Assembly: GCA_029891345.1 (NCBI GenBank)
Contig: CM057002.1
Location: forward strand, 21,872,795-21,936,794
Origin: Dryococelus australis
Lineage: Eukaryota; Arthropoda; Insecta; Phasmatodea; Phasmatidae
Direction of reading: 5' to 3'
Length of the DNA: 64,000 bases
Shown here one piece after another: positions 21,039 to 32,481 of this stretch; positions within the stretch are counted from its first letter, which is position 1, and each line of letters opens with the position of its first letter. The position numbers and the translations under genes were made by a program. The notes under the pieces were generated by a model. It did no database searches, was not told the origin of the DNA, and worked only from the letters and a program-made list of their open reading frames with translations.

Positions 21039-21349
21039 GCAATCAGTAGGGACCTGCAAAATTCGCGTTATTATTTCGGGACGCGTTAGGCTTGAAGCAA
21101 GTGTACCGTTCCAATAGGTTTGTCATTGAACCGTACAATATTTGACACGCCCTGGGTAACTCTGCGCCAATAAGTTAACACTTCGCGATTGTGTGCCCCC
21201 AATCAAGAACTGTTCATTCAGAAAGGGAGTAGCCTCGCACTTAAGCAACAGCCAATGGAGAAACTGCGGTGGCACGAAGATATACAGCACAGTGAAGTTT
21301 AACCTAACGCCAAATAATAACGCGAATTTTGCATGTCCCTAGCTATCAG
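21039..21349 (+). mobile_element. hAT MITE, family 2, best copy
   Basis: The element is 21047-21341. It runs from TAGGGACCTGCAAAATTCGC to the inverted GCGAATTTTGCATGTCCCTA. The flanks GCAATCAG and GCTATCAG match at 7 of 8 positions. Four CCAAT pentamers, all in the same orientation, are spaced through the body. There is no coding frame. Confidence 0.85.
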
Positions 21350-22955
21350 TCTCCGGTGTTCTGGGTGTCTCCCTTCCAATTGATCTGATTTGTTGAAGTT
21401 TCTGCATCTCTCAAATACAGAATTCGGGAAATTCAGAATGCATATATGTGTGGCACGCCTAGGAAAGAGAGCACATTACAAAATATTTACAACGTTCTGG
21501 TTGTCTGGACATGGATAAGAGAAGACGTCTCCGACTTGCCCATTTACTAGACGAACAATTTCAACATCATTTGGATAGTTCCCAAAGCAATCGGAATTGT
21601 AACAACCCAACAGAATGTTCTATTGCTAGAACCAAACTGCTCTGTAATCGGATTTGATGGCAGAAGCAACAGAGTATTCTGTAAGGTTATTCAAGTCCTA
21701 GTAGGTGTGGGAACTATACGAATATTGTTGAAGTTGTTCTGTTGGAGGTACCGTCTGTTTTATAGTAGGAACAGAGTGCTCTGCTGCAATAAATTTATGT
21801 ACAGTAGCAAATACAGCCGTGAATTTCATCAATTTCTTTCAGCCAATTAGTAACTATATTACTCAAATCAACAAGAAATGTTGCCTTCGTATAACACTCT
21901 CATTGGAACGGTTCTCTTTGAAACAGTACACATGTTTTCAGAGGTTGATTCAAAACGCATGGCAATTATGCAACTTGTGTTATGTTCGATGAACGATTTG
22001 TCTACTACGCGGATGCAGTAGAAAATTAACTATTTCAGTGTTCTTACGTTGAGTCACGATTTGTTATGCACTACGTGCCGATTCAATTTCTCATGCAGCG
22101 AGTGGCGATTTCCAAATGACAGTAATTAACATTCGCCTTATACATTGCACATATTGATTATATTACTACAATAGCTATCGGTAAGATCTTATTCTTTCTC
22201 AAAATTGCTTCAATAACTGTTTAAAATGTTTAGGTCGTCAACATTCAACTGGCAGCACTGCAGCAAGAGTTTTTTTTTTTTTTTTTTTTGCATTTAGCAT
22301 GGAATGGGAACGATATTTATCAAATATGTTTCCATTGGTGTAAGATCTTCGCACAAGAAAACAAAACAGTCGTCATAAATTTGTTTTTTTAAATTCAAGT
22401 ACTTCATAAAATTCTGATTAATCTGTAGCATTAAAATTTATTGCTACTAACTGTATGCTTGTATACTATTGTTACAACTCATTTTTTTTTATAAAGTGAT
22501 ATTCAAGGACTCATACTAGATAATCACGTTAGCTTACGGGAGGATATTCCATTTGTTGAAAAGGACCCGTAGCTACACAACTTGTACCACGAATTAATTC
22601 AATCTGTACAGAGTGAAGAGAAAAGTTTTTCTTTACACGGAAACCAATTTATTTACATATTAAAATGAAAAGGTGACACGTATCTTGTACTCGTGTTTTT
22701 AATGAAGCTATAATCATTGACCTCGGGGCAGCTTCATCATAATATCGTTCAAGACATTCTCACAAGAAACCCACCTGTATATGTACGTGAATTCTTGTAC
22801 ATTTGGATACACTGACCTGCTGTTCTCTGCTCGTAGCCTATAGTATCTGCGAGGATGTCAAACGTTAAAAGTTTATTAGTGTATGTGTGTGTCAATAATT
22901 AATATGATATTTTTAGTGTAAGAGAGAATGTCACGGATCTTCGAAAATTGACATT
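21350..22955. other. Unassigned AT-rich DNA
   Basis: I see no gene or repeat I can name. It includes a T run at 22271-22289. Short open frames (for instance 21623-21850) have no recognisable features. Confidence 0.4.
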
Positions 22956-23135
22956 TTAGGCTAAACGAAGTTAGGCTAAACGCAGATAGGACAAACGCAG
23001 TTAGGCTAAACTAAATTAGAGTAAACGAAGTTAAACCAAACGAAATTAGGCGAAACGCATTTAGGCTAAACGAATTTAGGGTAAACGCAGTAGGTCAAAC
23101 GGAATTATGCGATTCACTTTTAGGGTAAACAAAGT
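22956..23135. repeat. 15-bp minisatellite, about 12 units
   Basis: Variants of TTAGGCTAAACGAAG follow head to tail with substitutions and a few length changes. The array ends about 180 bp before the Helitron at 23316. Confidence 0.85.
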
Positions 23136-23315
23136 GTACTCAATTTAGAGTAATTTATATATGTTCAAAAAAATTTCACAAATAATTGTAGTACTGCCGG
23201 AATCATTTGAGCGCATAAAAAAACTATTATCTTTGTTTTGTATATTACCGCCATGTTGCAGCAAAGTAACAAAAAATACGAGACTTTGTCAGAAATGTTT
23301 ATTTATCCTTACTAC

Positions 23316-23798
23316 TATATAACTGTGAATGTGTGTTTGTATGTTTGTTTGTTTGTCCTTCATTTCACGTCAAAAAGGAGCAACGGATCGACGTGATTTT
23401 TTGTACAGAGATAGTTAGAGGTCCAGAGAGTGACATAGGCTACTTTTCATCCCTGGAAAATATCTCTAACGGTTCCAAAAAAGATGATTAGGAATGTAAA
23501 TAGGTACTGGATTAACCTTTTCTTAGGATTACTGACTAAAAAAGCATTGTTAAAAAAAATTCCGTCATTTCTCCTTTCTTTTTTGTCTATGGGCTGTCTT
23601 ACATTCCTTTCCAAGAGCCGCAGCAGCTCAGTGGGTAGAGAACCCAATAGTGGGGCCGCAGTAGCTCAGTGGGTAGAGAACCCTATAGTGGGGCCGCAGT
23701 AGCTCAGTGAATAGAGAACCAAATAGTGGGGCCGCAGTAGCCCAGTGACTAGAGCACCCAATAGTGGGACCGCGCGCGAAGCAGCGGGTAAAAGCTAG
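23316..23798 (+). mobile_element. Non-autonomous Helitron
   Basis: The 5' end TCCTTACTACTATATAACTG with the following GTGTGTTTGT and TTTGTTTG run, then a CATAGGCTACTTTTCATCCC block, is the usual start of arthropod Helitrons. The 3' end has a short hairpin (ACCGC...GCGGGT at about 23769-23789) followed by CTAG at 23795-23798. The insertion lies between A (23315) and T (23799), as Helitrons require. At 483 bp it has no Rep/helicase coding capacity. A tandem array sits just before the hairpin. Confidence 0.75.
23617..23768 (+). repeat. 38-bp tandem units with tRNA A-box-like core
   Basis: Four units start at 23617, 23655, 23693 and 23731. Each has GCCGCAGTAGCTCAGTGGGT followed by AGAGAACCC and AATAGTGGG. 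TAGCTCAGTGGGTAGAG is a good tRNA D-arm/A-box sequence, close to the head of the local SINE (GCCGCGGTAGTTTAGTGG at 20660-20906). No B box follows, so this is not a tRNA gene. Confidence 0.85.
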
Positions 23799-23987
23799 TA
23801 TTTTTATAAATACGTGTTACATAAGTTATTGCGTTGACTAAAACTGTTGAATTTATTTGCTTACAGTTAAAATGCTACATGGTTTTGGCCCAGAAAGCTA
23901 TTATAACACTATTGTAACAACGAAACTATGTAAACAAATATGGCACGTTGTCAGAGTGTGCGAAAGAGCGCCATCAAGTATACAACT

Positions 23988-24170
23988 TAGTGCGCTCTCT
24001 CTCTCTCTCTCTCTTTCTATTTCTGTGCTCTCGCACTTTCGCGCTCTCTCCGACGAATTGAGACGACCAAATAGCGTTCTCTCTGACGTCATAATGACGT
24101 GGTCGCGAGAACGAGAGCACGAGAGAGCGCTCTCTGGGCCAGTCGAGGCACGGCGTCGGTTAGCAGCTTA
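23988..24170. promoter_or_regulatory. Candidate promoter region: CT/GA tracts, CRE site
   Basis: A (CT)n tract and two GCGCTCTCTC motifs (about 23992 and 24041) face GAGAGAGCGC at 24121-24130, with a consensus CRE TGACGTCA at 24084-24091 between. The stretch is far more CpG-rich than its surroundings and lies 0.5-0.7 kb upstream of the GMC start codon. A first exon or promoter of that gene is plausible but unproven. Confidence 0.35.
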
Positions 24171-24174
24171 AACT

Positions 24175-24676
24175 CTCATCGCTTCTCTGATGTCTTGGGC
24201 ATCACGCATGTAAAACGCTATATCTAATACAAGTTCGACTTTACTTATCTTTTAATTTTTTCTTTCGTAATAACTACTCTCGATTAATATGTACTTAATT
24301 GACCACATCTGAAAGCCATGCTTAATTTCTTGTTTCTACCGACTGTGTATTCTCCCACTACTTTTATAGTCGTTCTGAATTAGACATAAAAATCGCATGT
24401 ACTTAACACTCTTGTAAATATCCGATAAATTGTGCAAATTGATGTGACAATAGTCGGTCTTAGTGAGTTTCTCCTAAATTAAACAGTATAACTTATTTAA
24501 CAGGTGGATGTACCATTAGGCTACAAACAACGTAATAATTCTTATGAATGTGTTGAATTACTATCTTAAAGTAGTAAACATGCAAAAGTACTTTAACCCA
24601 ACAACGTAAAACATTGCTATTTAGCTTGCTGGAAATAATTGGCCTTGGTATCAGCCTTGCCTCTTATCAGTGACTC
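24175..24676. other. Probable 5' intron or upstream DNA of the GMC gene
   Basis: It is AT-rich and without a coding frame. If the acceptor at 24677-24690 is used, this is the end of a 5' intron. Confidence 0.4.
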
Positions 24677-24690
24677 CTCCTTTGTTGCAG
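24677..24690 (+). other. Splice acceptor before the GMC start codon
   Basis: CTCCTTTGTTGCAG is a good polypyrimidine-AG acceptor, eight bases before the ATG. It implies a non-coding upstream exon. The in-frame codons before it (from 24639) begin with TTG and do not look coding. Confidence 0.55.
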
Positions 24691-24698
24691 GCTCTAAA

Positions 24699-26570
24699 AT
24701 GAAGCAGCTGGCTGTTGTCATCCTGCTGGTGCTGGTCAACTACGCGGCCCCACAGTCGCTGACCATCGCTGAATCTCTGCTGAACATCCTGCAAGAAGGC
24801 ATCGTCCACACGAACAAAGAGCCGCGCGACGAGCCGATCGTCAGGTCGGAGTACGACTTTATCGTGGTGGGCGCGGGCTCCGCCGGCTGCGTGATCGCCA
24901 ATAGGCTGACGGAGGTCCCCGAGTGGTCCGTACTCCTCATCGAGGCCGGGCGCGAGGAGAACTTCGTCATGGACGTCCCCATCGTTGTCAACTACCTCCA
25001 GTTCACCGACGCCAACTGGAAGTACAAGACGGAGCCGTCGGGCACCTCGTGCCTCGGCCACACGAATGGCCAGTGCAACTTTCCGCGCGGGAAGGTCATC
25101 GGCGGCTCCAGCGTCCTCAACTACATGATCTACACCCGGGGGAACAGGCGCGACTACGACAACTGGCGGGCGATGGGCAACGACGGCTGGAGTTACGACG
25201 ACGTCCTACCCTACTTCAAGAAATCCGAGGACAGCAACATTAACGGGATGTTGACGGACGTCGGGTACCACTCGAAAGGAGGGTACCTGTCCGTCAGCAA
25301 CATCCCCTACCACACCACCCTCGCCGACGCGTTCATCCAAGCGGGACTTGAAACGGGGTCCAAGATCGTCGACTACAACGGCAAGACCCAAACCGGCTTC
25401 TCGTACCTGCAGGTAACCATGAAGAATGGCACGAGATGGAGTTCCTCACGAGCTTACCTCCACCCAGCGGGTAACAGGAAGAACTTGCACGTCAAGAAGT
25501 TCTCTCTCGTGACCAAAATTCTCATCGACCCGAAGACCAAGACTGCTTACGGGGTTGAGTTCGAGAACAAGCGCACAACGTATAGAGTGACCGCTAGGCG
25601 AGAAGTGATTGTATCTGCAGGGGCCATCAATGCTCCCCAGCTCCTGATGTTGTCAGGGTTAGGTCCCCGGGATCACCTGAAAGATTTAAAAATTCCTGTC
25701 GTGGAAGACCTAAAAGTCGGTTACAACTTAATGGACCACATTGCTCTCGGAGGGCTCACGTTCCTCTGCAATGCGTCCTCCCTGAATGTGAACGATATTT
25801 TAGACAATTCCCAAAACTTCGTGGACTATTTCCAGTACCGCAGAGGTCCTTTCTCTGTGCCGGGTGGCTGTGAGGCGTTGGCTTACTACGACATGAAGAA
25901 TCCTGATGCCGTCGACGGCTACCCTGATATGGAACTTCTTTTCCAGGGTGGATCCATCGTTTCCGACCCGACTTTGCGAAGAAACTTTGGCATCGATGAC
26001 GCATTATACAACAAAGTGTACAAGAGGATTGAAAACGAAGATACATGGATGGTGTTGCCGATGCTTTTGCTTCCCAAAAGCAAAGGTCGGATTATGCTCA
26101 AGGATAAGAATCCCAAACACAAACCTCTTATATACCCCAACTACTACGCCGTGAAGGACGATATGGACACTATGATCGCTGGGATCAAGAAAACGATAGA
26201 ATTGAGCAAAACCAACGCCATGAGGAAAATTGGTTCCAGGCTGCATGAAGTGAAAATTCCAGCCTGCGCCAGGTTCCAGTTCGGATCTGACGACTACTGG
26301 GAGTGCGCCGCGAGACATCTCACCTTCACAATTTACCACCAAACGGGAACGTGCAAAATGGGACCCAAAACGGATCCGGACGCTGTGGTGGATCCTCGGT
26401 TACGAGTGTACGGCATTAGAAATTTGAGAGTCATCGACGCATCGATCATGCCGGAGATACCGAACGCCCACACGAACGCGCCAGTGTATATGATAGCGGA
26501 AAAGGGATCGGACATGATCAAGGAAGACTGGGGGAAACCAACGAATTCTTTTTTTCGTGGGAAAAGATAA
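24699..26570 (+). CDS. Secreted GMC-family FAD oxidoreductase (glucose dehydrogenase-like)
   Basis: This encodes a 623-residue glucose-methanol-choline oxidoreductase, normal length for the insect members. A signal peptide covers about residues 1-19 (MKQLAVVILLVLVNYAAPQS). The FAD-binding motif VVGAGSAG is at 56-63 and the ribose-binding Glu of LIEAG at 82. GMC signature 1 (GKVIGGSSVLNYMIYTRGN) is at 131-149, signature 2 (GAINAPQLLMLSGLGP) at 308-323. The C-terminal domain has YHQTGTCKMG with His547 and NAHTNAP with His591, the usual active-site pair. Known relatives oxidise glucose, ecdysone or other alcohols; the substrate cannot be read here. I chose the ATG at 24699 because it starts the signal peptide and follows a splice acceptor. 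The whole protein lies in one exon. Its GC-rich 5' half contrasts with the AT-rich surroundings. No neighbouring gene is visible. Confidence 0.95.
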   Translation: MKQLAVVILLVLVNYAAPQSLTIAESLLNILQEGIVHTNKEPRDEPIVRSEYDFIVVGAGSAGCVIANRLTEVPEWSVLLIEAGREENFVMDVPIVVNYLQFTDANWKYKTEPSGTSCLGHTNGQCNFPRGKVIGGSSVLNYMIYTRGNRRDYDNWRAMGNDGWSYDDVLPYFKKSEDSNINGMLTDVGYHSKGGYLSVSNIPYHTTLADAFIQAGLETGSKIVDYNGKTQTGFSYLQVTMKNGTRWSSSRAYLHPAGNRKNLHVKKFSLVTKILIDPKTKTAYGVEFENKRTTYRVTARREVIVSAGAINAPQLLMLSGLGPRDHLKDLKIPVVEDLKVGYNLMDHIALGGLTFLCNASSLNVNDILDNSQNFVDYFQYRRGPFSVPGGCEALAYYDMKNPDAVDGYPDMELLFQGGSIVSDPTLRRNFGIDDALYNKVYKRIENEDTWMVLPMLLLPKSKGRIMLKDKNPKHKPLIYPNYYAVKDDMDTMIAGIKKTIELSKTNAMRKIGSRLHEVKIPACARFQFGSDDYWECAARHLTFTIYHQTGTCKMGPKTDPDAVVDPRLRVYGIRNLRVIDASIMPEIPNAHTNAPVYMIAEKGSDMIKEDWGKPTNSFFRGKR

Positions 26571-26771
26571 AAGGATAAATTTGTGTAGAAATTCTACAAT
26601 TTCAAAATCCCGCACCCACGCATGTTTGCTGTTCAGGGATTGACTTTTTAGGTTGCACTACATTCGCAGTGCAATTCAAGTGTTTGCGTTCTAGTGTACA
26701 TTTATTGCAACTCTAAACTGTCGCTGAGAACCTTCACCGAAGTTTTTCTTTTAATTGATGTGTTATATTTA

Positions 26772-26777
26772 AATAAA
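26772..26777 (+). terminator. Poly(A) signal AATAAA for the GMC gene
   Basis: AATAAA lies 202 bases after the stop codon; a second one is at 26849-26854. Either could end the transcript. Confidence 0.5.
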
Positions 26778-26859
26778 TCTGTTTCAAAATCATTTGTGTA
26801 AAAGTTACGAAATGAATTTACACGCAGATTTTCTTTTGACATCTTTAAAATAAATAGGA

Positions 26860-28590
26860 TCCGAGCTAATCTTGGGTTGCGAATTAGCGGTAGCAGGCGT
26901 AATTCTGCGTCATGGTTATTCACCTAATTTATTCAACAGTATGCGGCACATTTTCCTGTATTTCAAGTCGATTATTTTACGTGTTTCATTGTGTTCAAAT
27001 GGATACATAACACTAAGCAGTATAACTCGTAATACTCTGACATTAGTAGTTAAGTTCATAAAATTATTACCTTCAGACTGCGAGATAGTGAATTCGAAAC
27101 CAAAATAAGTAATAAATTTTTGTGGAAATTATTAGGAATAATTTGTATTGTTTCAATACTTACCTCGTTGCTTTGCAGTAATCAAAGCGACATAAAACAG
27201 CTGGTCCTTTGGTTAATGTCGCTAAAATGTTCCGATAAGTTCAGCCCATTATTCCTTTACGAGTAATGACACTTTTAACGCTTGTCGCTTTATTTTTAAA
27301 CTTTATGACCTTCCACTGAGCGTCTCCTCAAAACAAAGTATACAATACAATTTAAAATGGCCTAGATTTCAAAATATTTGAAGGCATGTTATACATTACA
27401 TGAAGTTGTAAGTTCATCGTCACAATCCCATTACACTTTACCTCAAAATCAAATCAGATTTATTTGTCGTAGCCGTAAACACACGCTGGTGATTCCATCA
27501 ACACTTCAGGCAGCTCACGCTGCTGGTCATCTCGTCCGAAACAAAATGTGCTACATCCTCACCTAACATATCGTTTGTTGTGTTTCGTATGCATCGTCAG
27601 ATAGGTCTCAACTTCTCACGTAGACATCAAGGAGGGTAAGTTCGGAGTTGGTCGAGTATAAATTCTAGCTAATCCAATAGTTTTTTACAAGCGGAGATAG
27701 TGAAGTAGTTATTTAAAGATCTGTGGTAGTTTTACTGCTCGTTTGCACCGTTACAATTGAAGAACATAAACGAAATCAATTTTGGACTTGAAACTCAGAT
27801 TCGTGCAGTGAGTTATACTCCAATTCTGTGAAGTTGCACTATAACCTGCAAAATGATTATGATTTATTAAATTCGGCGCGGGTTTATAGGAATCACGCAG
27901 TTAATTGAAAACTTTACAAAACAACTTTTGAAAAAAAAAATCCCAGAATGTAATTTTTCATATTTTAACGACCACGAGGATTAAATTACTTCTATAAAAA
28001 TTGGCAAAGTATTGATATTAGAAGTTCCATTTTATTTTAAACGTAAAATCTGAATTAATCCCCCTTTAATTAGTTTTCTTTTTTTATTTTACAATCGGGT
28101 GAGACAACAGACTTTATAAATAAGTTCGTACGTTTCTAAAATTTTCAAAACATCACGCAGTGGTCAAAAAATAAGTAACTAAGCAATTGACAGCAACCAG
28201 TCTATGAATTTAATATTAATATGTTTCCATAATTGTTAATTTGTTTGTTTATTTTTTTAATTTCTCGAAGTGGCACTATTCCCGATTTAAAGTCTTCTCG
28301 TGGTTTTCTTTTGCTACCAGCTTAACAGATGCACATAGCCCCAAGAAAAAATATTTTTCAAAACTGTTTTACTCGAGCCCGTAATGTCACGTGACTCAAC
28401 CAGTCACACTTCGCGATGCGTAAGAACATAATAACCTCAAAGGTGTAATCTAGAACCCATAAGATGCGATATGGTTGTGAGGAACACGGCTGAGGTAATT
28501 GGCAGGTATCGTTGCAACTGGCCAGACGGATTGTTGAAACTACTTCTAGTTACCCGCCACCCGTAGCTGCTCAAAGGCAACTATTACTCC
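26860..28590. other. Unassigned AT-rich DNA
   Basis: I see no gene. Short open frames at 26872-27108 and 27378-27566 have no domain. Confidence 0.4.
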
Positions 28591-28591
28591 G

Positions 28592-28969
28592 TTAAGGTGG
28601 AGTCCCACCCGCCATCTTGTATTTATCGGTTTTTTTTTTTTCGCCAAAGCTTCTATTTCAGAAAGTGTACTGAAATTTCCCGCACGACATATCCTGAAGA
28701 ACAGCTTCCCAAACTTTATCGAACTGCCACAGCTTCGCTACATTGATTAATTTTTAGCTATTGACTGTCGCGGCGAAAAGCGAGATTATTTCTTGCGGAC
28801 GATTACAAAGGCGACGATATCAACAGTAATCAAGAAATACTGACCTCAGACAATGCACTAGGCAATGCTTTGTGCTCTGTCGTTCCAAAAAAACATGACA
28901 TAAAACTGCATTTCCAGAGTATGGCAAAAATTGCGTAAATTCAAGAAGGTGGGTGAGAATCTGCCTTAA
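28592..28969. mobile_element. TTAA-flanked MITE (piggyBac-like)
   Basis: TTAA at 28592-28595 and 28966-28969 flank a 370-bp element. Its inverted ends are GGTGGAGTCCCACCCGCCAT then CTTG, and on the right GGCAGATTCTCACCCACCTT then CTTG in reverse complement (about 18 of 24 positions match). TTAA duplication is typical of piggyBac transposases, though the tips do not start with CCC. It is non-coding. Confidence 0.6.
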
Positions 28970-28984
28970 GGCGGTCCCCCTGCA

Positions 28985-29500
28985 TGAAGCAGAGTTTGAG
29001 GTTCAGAAGTAGCGCCGGCCGGGGCGATAGGGTCGACACTGACACGTTCGTCGAGTTCACCGTCGCCTCTACGCGCAAGTCTCTAAAGAGGATCATGTAC
29101 TGAAACGTTTTCTGTGAAATCGTTTTGCGCGTAAACGCGTATCTCGGCAAATAAAAGTTCTGGAAATGCGACTTTTTGCCAGAAAGGATAAAAAAACTTT
29201 TGTCTATATCCCTATTTTTTTACTTTTACCATATTAAGTTTATTAATTGAGAAAAAAACTCGTGAAAGTGGTCAAATATCGCATTTTAAAGCTTGTCTAT
29301 GCAGTTTCTTTAAGCGGTGAGAGAAAAGTATAATTACACCCACGTAGTTTGACCTCAGTACTTTCATCGCATGTAATAAAGTTCCACTGTCACAGATCTA
29401 ATTTGTACAGTGCAGCGTCGCGACGGAAACACTGCACGCCGCGAGCGTAGGGGCGACGAGGCGCTAGGAGTGCGTGTTAGTGTCGCCCGTATGGCTCAAC
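28985..29500 (+). repeat. Dispersed repeat J, copy 2
   Basis: It is collinear with 17740-18200: GCGTATCTCGGCAAATAAAA, GTGGTCAAATATCGCATTTT, AAAGCTTGTCTATGCAGTTT and TTCCACTGTCACAGATCTAA. The start (GTCGACACTGACACG) and end (CGTGTTAGTGTCGC) are weakly inverted, so it may be a DNA transposon. The SINE-free interior has no coding frame. Confidence 0.55.
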
Positions 29501-32481
29501 TCGATTCTTGACCTTGGATGCGCCGCTACATAGTCCTCTGAATTGGGGCACAGCGCTCTCGTCGTATATAGTCCGAGCATGGTGGCTGCCAAGTTTTTTC
29601 TGAGGTCCTGCTGAAGTTATACTTTCAGGATATTCCTCCGCCTCGCGCAAACAAAGCTTGACCAAGTCTATGAAAGGGACACCAAAAGGAGACAACGCAC
29701 CCGATTCGTGCCCACTCAATGTAATATTATTGTGCATAAGAACTATTTCTTACAAGGCGTTACCAACACAGATAATGCCTCTCTGTTTTTATTCATATCA
29801 ATTATAAATATAAAACAGGTGAAAGTTTAAATTAACTAAAAATGAGGCCTAATATAATGTTAACGGATGGATAAAACGCTTGTGATACATGACATATTTA
29901 GGAAAGAAACAAACACGACATAGATAGAGTGATTTTTCAAAATTTTTGTTCAAAATGTGTGAAGAAACCGTGAAGAGACAATAGTACTTACAGGAACTTG
30001 GGCGGTAGAGTAACCGTATCTTTTTATTGATGGACTGTCTGTATCAGTGTTCAGTACAGGCTCCTGTCGTAGATTCGCTGATGTAGAGTAGAATGTTTTA
30101 AGAAACATCATTCTGAGAAAGTCATTTGTACTGATGTTGGAGGACTCCCCAAAATGATATTTATCGCGTGCGTTTTATCTTGAAAGTACCATTCAGCCCT
30201 AATTTTGGGTAGGTTTTTGTTCCGTAGTTAAACAAATTAGGGACACGTTTGAAACACAGTTCTAAAGCCAGATAGGCAACCGCTTGAATGGTAAAGACAC
30301 GATCTACTAGCGATCCGCCCCATCCTCGCTCGGGTGCGATTTATAAATATGGCGTTGTTTAGGTTTACAGTAAGTAGGATGAATACTGTGTTGTTCAAAA
30401 AGTCTTCGTTAGTGAACTTTAAAAGACAAAAATGGTTACAGTGGGTCATCCTTAAAAGGTTGACATATGCTCGCGCGGACTTTTTTGTAGCACATTAATT
30501 TGATGTATCTCTTATGGTTTAGTCAGTGTAAGACATGTAATCGCCCGGAAAGCGGCTTTTCTGACTTTATTATAAAACGTTGACATTTCTCTACTGTCCC
30601 TACATTAAATATTAATGTATTATATACCTAAACCTTCCTCAATAAATTCTCAAAATCCATCAAGGAGTTAAGAAGACTTAACCAAATACACAGACATACG
30701 CGGCCGGGCGACTTTGGTTTATGCTGCGTATAGATGTTCTATCCCAGTTTTATTCTATAGGTGTTTAAAACGCGCTTTAGACAAACGGCTGATTCTTTCA
30801 ATCTATGGACCCGAAAGTATTCAAAATCCTTTGTACAGAAATTCCCGCGTGGACGACATTGTAGGCACTGCCGTGGTGAGTGGGAGAATTTTTCTCAGGG
30901 CATTCCCTTTTCCTCCTCCGTGTTCATTCTGCATCTGCTCCATCCCTATCTCAATCATATTTTAGACTTGCTAAGGACTGGTGTATCACACTAGTTAGTA
31001 CCACAGTAACCTTTAACCATATCATAAAAATCCCCTTAATGATAAAGAAACTTGCGTGCAAGAAACTTCTTTTAAAACATGTTCGCTGTTTACGTTCGAT
31101 GGGAAAGCAAGAAATTTATATTTTAAGTTATTTCAGATATCAGGGATTGTACGTTTGGTTTCCTTATATACTGTTTTATAAAGAAAGGAAATACTATCGT
31201 AAACTATAAAATTCTATAAATGCCGGTAAAATGTATTTTCCTATGAATAGTAATTTAAATTTCAAACAAGTATTGCAGATAAATATTTCATATTGTGTTA
31301 TGTTCGTTCACGGTACTCCGAAATAATTTGTGTAAATTTCAAACGCATGTTAAAGCATTAACCGTTGACACACCGACATCGAAATACTCTCGAAAACCAT
31401 CGAAATCAACTGGATTCCTAACTGCCTTACGTAGTAATTATTTGAAACCTGTTTATTCCCTAATTCGTATCTCGGCGGAACTAAGTTGTTAACATATCCG
31501 AGAGGCCCTAGTCGCTATTTTTGGATCGACTGTTGTAATCACTATGTTTATTTATTTTATTTATTCCTCGCATGGTTGGTTGGCGGAGAATCGAACTCGT
31601 TTTGGATGGCTTAGGAGATCTTGTTTCGCCTCTAACGTGTTGACCTTGAAATGATTTACACCCTATGGGAGAGGGTAGTGCACTCGGGACCTCGATGATC
31701 AGGCGTCACCACGTGTCTCTAGATTGTTCAAATGTCCAAAACTATTTTATATATTTTCAACATATTCCATATTTTCATGATTGATTAAAAGTGTCCCCCA
31801 AAAAAAATGTGAAAACGAAATACTAATTATTTTAAAAACAAATTAAGCGGATTACGGACATTTTTTTATTTCTGTCGTGTACCAGCACAACGAAACATTT
31901 TCAATTGAGTGTACGAGTAGGCTGTTTTATTGCACTTCAAAATAGTGTTTTATCTCCAGAAAACGGCATAAAAACTTATTTTTTAATTTTATGTTGTTCA
32001 TTTTAAGTTTCGCGATATATTTCGATTTGAAAGCAGCTAGAGGTTAAACCCTATTTGAAAGTAGACTGTGGGTCGAATTTCTATGAAAACGAAGTCAAAC
32101 TTTGTATTTAATTGCCTTTTTCGAATTTAGGGAACTAAATTTTAAAACAAAATCCTTTTAGGTACTGTATAAAAAAAATGTATTTTCTGTTAACAGTAAG
32201 TTCACACTTTCCGAATTAAAATTTGAAAAAGTCACCCCTTGTAGGGCTCTTTTTTATTGTTTTCAAATAAATCATATTATAACTAACTTGCTATATTTCT
32301 GTTATCATTAAAGTGTTTTCTTGTTTGGGTTAAATTAAACTATCGCTTATGGTTTGTCCATAACTTATATGTATTAACTTCATAGTCGAAATTAATTAAA
32401 AACAAAGAGAGATTAGGTGGATAAGCTTGTAACCTGCGCGCCTTACATATAACTACCGGAATACTTCATGCAAACAAACAT
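29501..32481. other. Unassigned AT-rich DNA
   Basis: I see no gene. The 109-codon open frame at 30880-31209 is AT-rich without a domain. A tRNA T-arm-like motif (GAGTTCGATTCTCC in reverse complement, about 31590) may be a SINE or tRNA scrap. Confidence 0.4.

Noticed and set aside
23617..23768. Cluster of tRNA genes
   Set aside because: Each 38-bp unit has only an A-box-like half and no anticodon or T arm.
24639..24698. Upstream extension of the GMC protein by 20 residues
   Set aside because: It begins at TTG, crosses a strong splice acceptor, and would bury the signal peptide.
24651..25243. Antisense and frame-shifted open frames of 83-136 codons over the GMC gene
   Set aside because: They are shadows caused by the GC-rich codon usage of the real gene.
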